From NCBI GenBank assembly GCA_904501985.1, contig CAJGCT010000018.1:1-34046 (forward strand): a stretch of 34,046 bases of DNA. The letters are read 5' to 3'. Both the position numbers and the translations under genes were made by a program. The notes beneath the pieces were generated by a model. That model saw only the letters and a list, made by a program, of their open reading frames with translations. It was not told the origin of the DNA and did no database searches. Source of the DNA: an uncultured Clostridia bacterium (lineage in GTDB: Bacteria > Bacillota > Clostridia > Oscillospirales > CAG-272). Shown one piece after another: positions 8,469 to 15,627 of the stretch (its first letter is position 1; each line of letters starts with the position of its first letter).

Positions 8469-9385
8469 TCTTCGATATCCTCCTCAACCTTGTTGTCGGC
8501 AAAAAACAAAAATCCGATGATTACCGCCATAACAATCGCCATGAGTATAGCCGCCGCCGACAGCTTCTGATAGTCAAGGGTTCTGAATACGTTATTCATG
8601 AAATGCTGAAGCATATACAGCGAATCGTAGGGGTAGTTTCCTGTTAGCAGATACACCTCACGGAATATCTTGAAGGAATTTATAAGCGACATCAGCGTCA
8701 CAAAAAGAATGGTTGAGGAAAGGTAGCGAAGCTTGATTCTAAAGAATATCTGCCGCCTTGAAGCACCCTCAAGTGTGGCAACCTCAAGAACATCCACCGG
8801 CACTGCCGACAGTGCCGACATGAAAAGTATCATATTGTATCCGAGGTTCTTCCATAAAAACAGCAGTACCACCACAAGCTGAGAATAATCGGATTTCAGC
8901 CAATCCACGGCACTTCCGCCCAAAAGCATCACAAGCTCGTTTGCCACACCGTTATAGTGGAACACCACCTGCCATATAAGGATAATGGACGCAACGGGCA
9001 CCATCATAGGCGAGAGAAAAATCGTGCGAAGCTTGCTTTTTCCCGGAAGATCACGAAGCAGAACTATAGCAAGCACAAGGGACAGCACAACTGCAAGCGG
9101 CACGGCGGTAAGCGAAAATTTCACAGTATTCCACGCCGCCTGACGAAAAGCGGTATTTTCGAGAAGCTTTGTGTAATTTTCAAGGAATACAAATTCTTTT
9201 TTTACGGGATTGTTTACAAGTGACTGAAAAATTATAACAAAAAACGGCAGTATGTAGAATATCAGCATACCGACAGCAGACGGTACAATAAAAAGATTGA
9301 CAAGACGCCGCTCATTTTGTTTTATGCGCGACAGTCTGCCTGTTTTTTCTTTGATTTTCGGTGGTACTGCTGCCTTTGTTTTCAT
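8465..9385 (-). CDS. Sugar ABC transporter permease (MalF/UgpA-like)
   Basis: A 306-residue protein with a basic cytoplasmic N-terminus (PPKIKEKTGRLSRIKQNERR) and six membrane segments beginning at LVNLFIVPSAVGMLIFYILPF. Its EAA-type loop, EVATLEGASRRQIFFRIKLR (near residue 205), identifies the CUT1 permease family and pairs with the MalG-like partner encoded immediately downstream. The start ATG follows GTGAGGAAAAT, a well-spaced ribosome binding site. It is the first gene of the five-gene operon. No confident promoter could be picked out in the 92 bases between it and the CARF gene, so transcription may begin in that A/T-rich stretch or read through from the CARF gene. Confidence 0.9.
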   Translation of the reverse strand: MKTKAAVPPKIKEKTGRLSRIKQNERRLVNLFIVPSAVGMLIFYILPFFVIIFQSLVNNPVKKEFVFLENYTKLLENTAFRQAAWNTVKFSLTAVPLAVVLSLVLAIVLLRDLPGKSKLRTIFLSPMMVPVASIILIWQVVFHYNGVANELVMLLGGSAVDWLKSDYSQLVVVLLFLWKNLGYNMILFMSALSAVPVDVLEVATLEGASRRQIFFRIKLRYLSSTILFVTLMSLINSFKIFREVYLLTGNYPYDSLYMLQHFMNNVFRTLDYQKLSAAAILMAIVMAVIIGFLFFADNKVEEDIEE

Positions 9386-9442
9386 ATTTTCCTCACAACT
9401 GCATGATTTTTATTATTAGACGTTAATTTGCCTTTTTTAGTT

Positions 9443-9463
9443 CCGATTTTTTCTAAAAATCGG
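9443..9463 (-). terminator. A/T-rich hairpin between the CARF gene and the transport operon
   Basis: CCGATTTTT (9443-9451) pairs with AAAAATCGG (9455-9463). It sits 14 bases beyond the CARF stop codon. The minus-strand continuation is A-rich, so it is not a classical terminator for the CARF gene; it may be a weak terminator or a transcript 3' end stabiliser. Confidence 0.4.
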
Positions 9464-9477
9464 CGGATTTTTTTGCT

Positions 9478-10668
9478 TTAAACCCGTGATACTGTATAAA
9501 GCCGCTTTGAAAGCCGCTCGTTTATAAGGTCGGCGCGGTCGATTATCTCAACGCCCATATCTGCGGCGCGCTGTGCCAAAAATCTGTCGCGATTTTTGAT
9601 GTCGGACATTGTTACGAGCACGGGACGTGCGTATTCGCCGCCGAACTGCTTTGCGAGAGTCTTTATTTCATTGAGAGTCGTAACATTGACAGTTCCCGAC
9701 TTGCAGGAGATGAATATTGGCACAAAGCCGTGTACCAGAACCACATCTATCTCGTTTATGGTGTTTATTCGTGCGTCAAGGATTCCGTCCCAATCAACAA
9801 CAACGCTTATCTGCACATCACTGTATATCCCCATGCTTTTTGCCGCGGCAAACACATACAGCTCAAGGCAAATTCCAATATCAATAAGACAGCTCCGCAT
9901 AAGCTCGTTTTTGTAATCAAAGGATATTCGCTTGCCGTCGTTTTTATAGTTTCTTATTATGCCGGCTTCGCAGAGCGCGGTCATTACCTCACTGTCAGCT
10001 CCGCTTATTTTGGCATTTCCGTATACCACGGCACCGGCATCCACATGAAGCTCTCGCCCCTCAAGGTCCTTTGAAATCTGCTGGAGGTAGGACACCGACC
10101 TGTGCCAGCCCCGGTGATTGTTTTTATATATGCTCCACACACGGAAGATATCACGCTCAGTCTCAGAGTCAAGCGTGTCAATGGCCAGATGACCGTGAGA
10201 CTTCATAGCACCGCCGGAAAGCGCAAGAATTGCATCTATATTAAACGCAGGCTCAGCTTTTACATTGTCCGCCGCCTCACAGTTATAGATGTTTTTGTAG
10301 CTGCAGGTGAAGCGGTCATATCTGAAGAGAGGGATATTCTTCTCTTTTGCAATCATTCCCACAGCAACAAGTGCTACCTCGCTTCCGCCTGTAAGATCAA
10401 TGGCACAGTCACCGAAGGTTGCAATTATATTTTCAAGCTCCGCGATTACCGCATCAATGCTAAGCATATCCGTAGAATAAAAGAAGCATCTTGTGTCAAG
10501 TGACATTGCGCGAAGACAGGAAATTATGTTATTCTTAAGCTTTTTGTTCTTTAATTTTCTTGTTCCGATATAAACCGCGTTCTTCGGTTTGAACTGAACG
10601 GGAGCAAGCACATTGTATATCTGCTCTTCATCGTAAATCTCAATTATTGTTTCCGGAAACCTGTTCAC
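9478..10668 (-). CDS. CARF-domain PD-(D/E)xK nuclease, Card1/Can2-like (DUF1887)
   Basis: A 396-residue protein. Residues 1-150 look like a CARF fold: strand AVYIGTRKL (31-39), then CAIDLTGGSEVALVAVGM (88-105) with the ligand-binding TGGS/T-type loop at 93-96. Residues about 165-260 resemble a winged-helix linker. Residues about 261-396 form a restriction-endonuclease-like domain: E269 in ICLELYVF, E306 and D308 in NEIDVVL, and S321-C322-K323 in FISCKSG. This is the layout of Card1/Can2 proteins, which bind cyclic tetra-adenylate made by type III CRISPR Cas10 and then cleave nucleic acids. The usual Glu of the E-x-K motif is Ser here. The start is GTG with GGAGAG seven bases upstream. It has its own promoter and diverges from the helicase gene. 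No cas gene or array is in the window, so its activator is unknown. The family call is good; activity is inferred. Confidence 0.82.
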   Translation of the reverse strand: MNRFPETIIEIYDEEQIYNVLAPVQFKPKNAVYIGTRKLKNKKLKNNIISCLRAMSLDTRCFFYSTDMLSIDAVIAELENIIATFGDCAIDLTGGSEVALVAVGMIAKEKNIPLFRYDRFTCSYKNIYNCEAADNVKAEPAFNIDAILALSGGAMKSHGHLAIDTLDSETERDIFRVWSIYKNNHRGWHRSVSYLQQISKDLEGRELHVDAGAVVYGNAKISGADSEVMTALCEAGIIRNYKNDGKRISFDYKNELMRSCLIDIGICLELYVFAAAKSMGIYSDVQISVVVDWDGILDARINTINEIDVVLVHGFVPIFISCKSGTVNVTTLNEIKTLAKQFGGEYARPVLVTMSDIKNRDRFLAQRAADMGVEIIDRADLINERLSKRLYTVSRV

Positions 10669-10704
10669 TTTTACTCTCCTGATATTATTTTTATCTGTGT
10701 GTCA

Positions 10705-10733
10705 ATTGTAGCACAGAATAGTGAACATATCAA
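10705..10733 (-). promoter_or_regulatory. Extended -10 sigma-A promoter of the CARF nuclease gene
   Basis: On the minus strand: -35 TTGATA (10733-10728), 17-base spacer, -10 TACAAT (10710-10705) preceded by TGC, an extended -10. The expected transcript starts about 30 bases before the GTG start codon. This suggests the gene is expressed on its own and not only within an operon. Confidence 0.7.
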
Positions 10734-10773
10734 GTCAAATTGTGATAAATTTATTAAAAATCTGTTTTGCTTC

Positions 10774-10802
10774 TTGAAAAAAACAAAAAAGTGTAGTATA
10801 AT
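10774..10802 (+). promoter_or_regulatory. Sigma-A promoter of the UvrD/PcrA helicase gene
   Basis: -35 TTGAAA (10774-10779), 17-base spacer, -10 TATAAT (10797-10802). The leader of about 57 bases contains a small hairpin, TGAAAC (10824-10829) with GTTTCA (10833-10838). The promoter is divergent from that of the CARF gene, with the two -35 boxes about 40 bases apart. Confidence 0.8.
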
Positions 10803-10865
10803 ATTATGTGTAAATATCTGCTCTGAAACAAGGTTTCAAGGCAACTTTTCCAAGTGGAGGACGAC

Positions 10866-13238
10866 ATGAACAAGGAACTTTGCCGCCGTATCATAACAGC
10901 AAAAAGAGCGCTGTTTGACAAGCTGTATGCGGCACTAAATGAACGCCAGCGTGAGGCGGTTTTTACTGTTGACGGACCGCTTTTGATACTCGCAGGCGCA
11001 GGAAGCGGAAAGACTACGGTTCTTGTAAACCGTATCGCACATATTATAAAATACGGCAATGCCTATTTATCCGAGACACTGCCTGAAAATTTAACCGAGA
11101 CGGATGCCGAAAAATTAGAATCGGCATTGGAGCTATCCGAACCTGAAATAGCGGAAGTGCTCACTGAGTATGCAGAGGATGCCGCAGCCCCTTGGCAGAT
11201 ACTTTCCATAACCTTTACAAACAAAGCCGCAAACGAGATGAAAGAGCGCATTGCCAAGGTGCTTGGCGACGAAAGCATGGCAAAAGAGGTGTGGGCAGGA
11301 ACGTTCCACTCCATCTGTGTCCGCCTGCTCCGCCGATTCGGTGAGGCCATCGGATATGCGAGAGATTTTTCCATATACGACAGCGATGATCAGAAGCGTC
11401 TTGTAACATCCTGCCAGAAGGACCTTGGCATTGACGACAAGATGTTCCCTGTCCGTGCCACCATGACCGCCATATCCCGCGCCAAGGACCGCCTTATGAG
11501 TGCCGAGGATTTTGAAATCGAGGCAGGCTCGGATTTCCGTCTGCAAAAGATAGCCGAAGTATTCCGTCTTTATGAGCGCAGGCTTAAGGAAGCAATGGCA
11601 GTTGATTTTGACGATATCATTGTGCAGACCGTCCGCCTGCTCCGTGAATGCGAGGAAGCGCGAAGCTACTGTCAGAACCGCTTCCGCTATGTATGCGTCG
11701 ACGAGTATCAGGACACCAACCGTGCACAGCTTGAGCTTGTACGCCTGCTTTCGGGACGGTACAACAACATAATGGTCGTTGGCGACGACGATCAGTCCAT
11801 CTACCGTTTCCGCGGCGCAACTATCGAAAACATACTCAGCTTTGACAAGGTGTTCGAGGGTGCAAAAATAATAAAGCTTGAACAGAATTACCGCTCCACG
11901 CAGAATATACTTACAGCCGCAAATGCGGTTATAAAGCACAACTTCGGCAGACGCGGCAAGGAGCTTTGGTGTGACCGTGGCGAGGGCGATAAAATACGCG
12001 TCAAGAAGCTACAGAATCAGAACGAAGAAGCAAAATACATCATCAACAAGATAATCGACGGTGTTACACGCGAAAAGCGGAAATACAGCGATTTTGCGGT
12101 GCTGTACCGCATAAACGCACAGTCCAACAGCCTTGAAAATTACTTTGCCAAGAGCGGACTTCCCTACCGCATCTTAGGCGGCGTGCGCTTCTATGAGCGC
12201 AAGGAGATAAAGGACATCATCGCTTATCTGTGCGTGCTCAAAAACCCCAATGACAACGTGCGCCTGCGCCGTATCATAAATGAGCCAAAGCGCAAGATAG
12301 GCGACACCACCATTGATGCCGTATTCGGCATTGCCGCGGCTGAGGGCAAGAGTCCATTCGAGATAATGGAAACCGCTTACTCCTATACCGCGCTTTCAAA
12401 AAGCGCACCGAGACTTACGGATTTTGTCAAGCTTATACGCGAGCTTCGCACATCCGCAGAGGAGCTGTCCGTATCCGAGCTGATACGTCTTGTTTACGAG
12501 CGCACAGGATACGAGGAAATGCTGAAGCTTTCGGGAATCGAGGGTGCGGAGCGCATTGCCAACATCGGCGAGCTTATCTCCAACGCCGTTTCCTACGAAT
12601 CCGAGACGCCGGAACCGTCACTTGAAGGCTTCCTTGAAGATGTGGCACTTGTCAGCGATATCGACAACTACGACGAGGATGCCGATGCTGTGGTGCTCAT
12701 GACCATCCACAGTGCCAAAGGACTTGAATTCCCCGTGGTATTTCTCCCCGGATTTGAGGACGGCATCTTCCCAAGCATACAATCCGCAATAGACCCCGAG
12801 GAGCTTGAAGAAGAGCGCAGGCTTGCCTATGTAGGCATCACACGCGCCAAGGAACGCCTGTACTGCGTACACGTCCGCGAGCGTCTTATATTCGGTAAAA
12901 CTCAGTTCAATCCTCGCTCACGCTTCATTGACGAGATCCCCTCCGAGCTTGTTGACCTCGGATACATTCCAAAGCCGGACGGAGAGCCGACAACGCAGAA
13001 GAAAAAGCCTGTGATCTCCCAGGAATTCTTCAAAAAAGCGGCACTTGCCAGCGACATCGGAAGAAGCGAATCAAGCGAGCAGTTTGAGGTAGGCGACCGC
13101 GTAAAGCACTACAATTTCGGCGAGGGTGAAATAATATCCGTAAAGCCTATGGGCGCGGATGTTATGTATGAGATAATATTCGACACCGTTGGAACAAAGA
13201 AGCTTATGGCGACATATGCGAAATTAAAGAAGATATAG
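10866..13238 (+). CDS. pcrA: UvrD/PcrA-type superfamily 1 DNA helicase
   Basis: A 790-residue 3'-5' DNA helicase used in nucleotide-excision and mismatch repair, replication restart and removal of RecA filaments. Visible motifs: I AGAGSGKTT (residues 44-51), Ia ITFTNKAANEMKERI, II VDEYQDTN (279-286), III GDDDQSIYRFRGA, IV LEQNYRS, V VVLMTIHSAKGLEFPVVF, VI YVGITRAKERLY, and a C-terminal tudor-like module (FEVGDRVKHYNFGEGEIISV) typical of PcrA. An unusual acidic stretch of about 40 residues (roughly 67-110, between motifs I and Ia) separates parts that are close together in PcrA. The ATG at 10866 has TGGAGG five bases upstream; a GTG at 10854 overlaps that ribosome binding site and is rejected. 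It is a single-gene unit with its own promoter and terminator, divergent from the CARF nuclease. Confidence 0.93.
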   Translation: MNKELCRRIITAKRALFDKLYAALNERQREAVFTVDGPLLILAGAGSGKTTVLVNRIAHIIKYGNAYLSETLPENLTETDAEKLESALELSEPEIAEVLTEYAEDAAAPWQILSITFTNKAANEMKERIAKVLGDESMAKEVWAGTFHSICVRLLRRFGEAIGYARDFSIYDSDDQKRLVTSCQKDLGIDDKMFPVRATMTAISRAKDRLMSAEDFEIEAGSDFRLQKIAEVFRLYERRLKEAMAVDFDDIIVQTVRLLRECEEARSYCQNRFRYVCVDEYQDTNRAQLELVRLLSGRYNNIMVVGDDDQSIYRFRGATIENILSFDKVFEGAKIIKLEQNYRSTQNILTAANAVIKHNFGRRGKELWCDRGEGDKIRVKKLQNQNEEAKYIINKIIDGVTREKRKYSDFAVLYRINAQSNSLENYFAKSGLPYRILGGVRFYERKEIKDIIAYLCVLKNPNDNVRLRRIINEPKRKIGDTTIDAVFGIAAAEGKSPFEIMETAYSYTALSKSAPRLTDFVKLIRELRTSAEELSVSELIRLVYERTGYEEMLKLSGIEGAERIANIGELISNAVSYESETPEPSLEGFLEDVALVSDIDNYDEDADAVVLMTIHSAKGLEFPVVFLPGFEDGIFPSIQSAIDPEELEEERRLAYVGITRAKERLYCVHVRERLIFGKTQFNPRSRFIDEIPSELVDLGYIPKPDGEPTTQKKKPVISQEFFKKAALASDIGRSESSEQFEVGDRVKHYNFGEGEIISVKPMGADVMYEIIFDTVGTKKLMATYAKLKKI

Positions 13239-13252
13239 GTATAACAGGCTGC

Positions 13253-13320
13253 GGGAGGCGAAATGCCTCCCCTACGGTGAAACCGTTGATAAAACGCCTG
13301 TAGGGGAGGGGTCTCCCCTA
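13253..13320. repeat. Nested palindromic element
   Basis: GGGAGGC (13253-13259) pairs with GCCTCCC (13265-13271); ACGGT pairs with ACCGT just after; TAGGGGAG (13301-13308) pairs with CTCCCCTA (13313-13320). In addition CCTCCCCTAC can pair with GTAGGGGAGG across the middle, so alternative folds compete. This looks like a small interspersed repeat (REP- or MITE-like) between two convergent genes. Confidence 0.6.
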
Positions 13321-13347
13321 CCGTTTTAAAGATAGACATAGCAAAAC

Positions 13348-13377
13348 ACGGTGGGAGCAAGCTCCCACCGTTCTTTT
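13348..13377. terminator. Bidirectional terminator between pcrA and birA
   Basis: A perfect 11-bp stem, ACGGTGGGAGC (13348-13358) with GCTCCCACCGT (13361-13371), is followed on the plus strand by TCTTTTT. On the minus strand it is followed by GTTTTGC and lies 21 bases after the biotin ligase stop, so it can serve both convergent genes. Confidence 0.85.
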
Positions 13378-13392
13378 TGCATATTCTACACA

Positions 13393-14169
13393 CTATCTTC
13401 CGCGCACGCTTACCTCGCCGCTTCCGAGTGCTTCCACTACTCCGTCCGGATAGCGCACAACAAGCCTGCATACATCGTCAATAGCAACCGCCTTGGCAGG
13501 ACGTGATTCTCCGTCCACAATGCGCATAACGTCCACATCGCGACCGATAATGTTGGATCGCTTTCTGTACTCGTCAAGATAGTCCGAAACAAGCAGTCCA
13601 CCGCGGTACATGGGCAGCAGCTCATTAACTATCTCTGCCGCAATGCGGTTGTCCGCATCCTGCGGCATATCACCGTCAAACAATGCTCCTGCGCGGCCGG
13701 CAATGTCTGCCGGGAAACCGCCTCGCGGCACTGTAAGATTTATGCCTATTCCGACTACCACGTATTTCATAAAACCGTCATCTTTTATCTGCGCTTCCGC
13801 AAGTATTCCGCAGACCTTTCGGTTATCAAGGTATATGTCGTTTACCCACTTGATCTCGCTTTTCTTTCCGGACACTCTGTCAATGGCTCTTGCCGTTGCT
13901 ACAGCCGCCGCCGCGGTGAGTCCTGTTGCCTTGTGGGAAGGCATCGTCGGGTGAAGAAGCAGTGACATATAAAGTCCTCCCGATGGAGAGAAAAAGCTTC
14001 GCCCCATTCTTCCCCGTCCGCCTGTCTGTCTGTGCGCCGCGATAAGCGTATCTTTATTTGACTCCTCCGCCAAATCTCTTGCTGTAAGATTTGTGGAGAC
14101 CAGCTCATCATACACGAGGACAGAAACATCCTCGCGAAGATACTTCGAAATTCCGTTTTTTGTTATCAT
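13393..14169 (-). CDS. birA: Biotin-[acetyl-CoA-carboxylase] ligase, no DNA-binding domain
   Basis: A 258-residue biotin protein ligase that activates biotin with ATP and attaches it to the lysine of biotin carrier domains. The biotin/AMP loop GRGRMGRSFFSPSGGLYMSL begins at residue 51; KWVNDIYL (K107) and KVCGILAEAQ follow, then VVGIGINL and a C-terminal SH3-like cap (VDVMRIVDGESRPAKAVAIDD). The N-terminal helix-turn-helix found in bifunctional BirA is missing, so this is a group I enzyme without repressor function. The ATG immediately follows the TAA stop of the serine hydrolase gene, so translation is probably coupled. It is the last gene of a three-gene operon, and nothing links the partners' functions directly to biotin. 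Confidence 0.92.
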   Translation of the reverse strand: MITKNGISKYLREDVSVLVYDELVSTNLTARDLAEESNKDTLIAAHRQTGGRGRMGRSFFSPSGGLYMSLLLHPTMPSHKATGLTAAAAVATARAIDRVSGKKSEIKWVNDIYLDNRKVCGILAEAQIKDDGFMKYVVVGIGINLTVPRGGFPADIAGRAGALFDGDMPQDADNRIAAEIVNELLPMYRGGLLVSDYLDEYRKRSNIIGRDVDVMRIVDGESRPAKAVAIDDVCRLVVRYPDGVVEALGSGEVSVRGR

Positions 14170-15627
14170 TTAACTATTATAGAAGCCCCTGTGGAGCTTA
14201 TGTATCATCTTCACGATCTCGCGAAGATACAGATTTATTTCGTTTCCGCCCTTGTCAAGATCGGAGAACACCGCAAGGACATAGGGCTTATCTCCACTGA
14301 GTACCACCGCCGCATCATGGTAAGAATCCTCGTCCCAGCCGTACTTGTGAAGTGCCTTGTCAGGCGAAACGCCAAAGGGGATAATTACCGTATGGTTTGC
14401 CTTTTTCATGGACTCAGCCATGATCTTGCCGTAAGTCTCATCCTCCTCGGTGAATTTGTATATCTCCGAGAACAGCTTGCCGGCACCTCTTGCACTCATG
14501 GAGTTTGACTGAATGTTCACACCAAGCTTGTAAGCAAGAGCGGACATTTTAGAGAATCCGAAGCGTTTTCTCAGTGCCTGATATGCAACATTGTCGCTGT
14601 ATTCAAGTGTGTACTTGACAAAATCAAGATAGGAAAATTCGGTTCCGTCCTCCATTTCCTGTATCTTACCCGAGCCATCCTTGTACATTTCAGCTTTGGT
14701 GTATATCACCTTTTCATAAAGATCAAGAGTGGGATCACTGTACTCTATCTTAGCTCTGTCGGGAGTTCCGTCGCCGTCGTCATCAATCATTTCCGGCACT
14801 TCGCCTTTTTCGGAAAGCGCATCGAGATACGCTTTTTCCTCCTCAGATACCGCTTTAAGCAAGGAAAGTAAGTACGGTGCTTTTATAACGCTTGCGGAAT
14901 TGTACGGAACATCTGCGTTGTAATCAAAATGATATCCCGTTGCAAGGTCCTCGTAATAAATGCTCACCGAGGGGTATTTTACATCCTCCCGTGCCAGAAC
15001 AAGCTCACGGAGTCGTGCTGTTGTAAGCTCCTCTGCACTGAGTCCTGACATTGCAAGCTCCTCTTCGGTGAACAGCTCCGCACCCTCCTCAAGCTTTGCC
15101 TGCTCCTCTGCCACAAGCTCGGAAAGAAGCCGCCAGCTCTCCGTCATCTTTTCGGGATCATCCGGAAATTCCGGGTCAGGAGTAAACACACGCACATAGG
15201 GACAAGCGGTTTCAATGTAGGAAACGATTTCGTCAATAAGCTGTGCCTGTGCTCGCACGTCTATATTAAATACTGTGCGGTATTTGGCAATATCCGTTTC
15301 AAGAGCGGCGATTTCTGCCATTTTTGCCTCTATATCGGCCCTAAGACCCGATATTTCCGCAGCAAAGCTCTCACCGGCATTGGACAATTTTGCCTCAAGC
15401 TCCGCCACCTCAATTTCAAGCCGTTTCTTTTCATTTTCGAGCTGTGAAAGGCTCATTTCCAGCCTCTCACTGCTTTTAGCAAGCTCGTCGTTCTTCTTTT
15501 CAAGCTCCGATATAACGTGGGCGCGCGTACTCACCGTATCATGGATGATAAGTGCCGCCGCAGAGATAATGGCGGCAACGAGAACTCCAAGGAGCACGAA
15601 AAGCGCAATTTTTGCTTTCTTTGACAT
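14170..15627 (-). CDS. Membrane-anchored serine hydrolase, class A beta-lactamase fold, with coiled coil
   Basis: A 485-residue protein: membrane helix at residues 8-28, a coiled coil at about 36-118 (many Glu/Lys/Leu heptads), then an extracellular penicillin-binding/beta-lactamase-like domain. Motif 1 is SVIK (246-249, inside YNSASVIKAPYLLSLL), motif 2 SDN (344-346, inside YTLEYSDNVAYQAL), and motif 3 is probably HKYG (427-430) in place of KTG. About 95 residues separate motifs 1 and 2, against about 60 in class A enzymes; the extra part includes DDDGDGTPD (282-290), a calcium-loop-like sequence. I see no convincing class A Glu166 equivalent, so a cell-wall hydrolase or peptidase is more likely than a true beta-lactamase. 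The start ATG shares one base with the upstream stop (TGATG). It lies between an amidohydrolase and birA. Confidence 0.78.
   Translation of the reverse strand: MSKKAKIALFVLLGVLVAAIISAAALIIHDTVSTRAHVISELEKKNDELAKSSERLEMSLSQLENEKKRLEIEVAELEAKLSNAGESFAAEISGLRADIEAKMAEIAALETDIAKYRTVFNIDVRAQAQLIDEIVSYIETACPYVRVFTPDPEFPDDPEKMTESWRLLSELVAEEQAKLEEGAELFTEEELAMSGLSAEELTTARLRELVLAREDVKYPSVSIYYEDLATGYHFDYNADVPYNSASVIKAPYLLSLLKAVSEEEKAYLDALSEKGEVPEMIDDDGDGTPDRAKIEYSDPTLDLYEKVIYTKAEMYKDGSGKIQEMEDGTEFSYLDFVKYTLEYSDNVAYQALRKRFGFSKMSALAYKLGVNIQSNSMSARGAGKLFSEIYKFTEEDETYGKIMAESMKKANHTVIIPFGVSPDKALHKYGWDEDSYHDAAVVLSGDKPYVLAVFSDLDKGGNEINLYLREIVKMIHKLHRGFYNS

Noticed and set aside
10705..10738. TTGACT as the -35 of the CARF promoter
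   Set aside because: The spacer would be 22 bases; TTGATA at 17 bases with an extended -10 fits better.
10854..10865. GTG start for the helicase
   Set aside because: It lies within the ribosome binding site of the better ATG at 10866.
11133..11939. 268-codon minus-strand open frame
   Set aside because: Antisense inside the helicase, whose motifs are intact; no recognisable domain.
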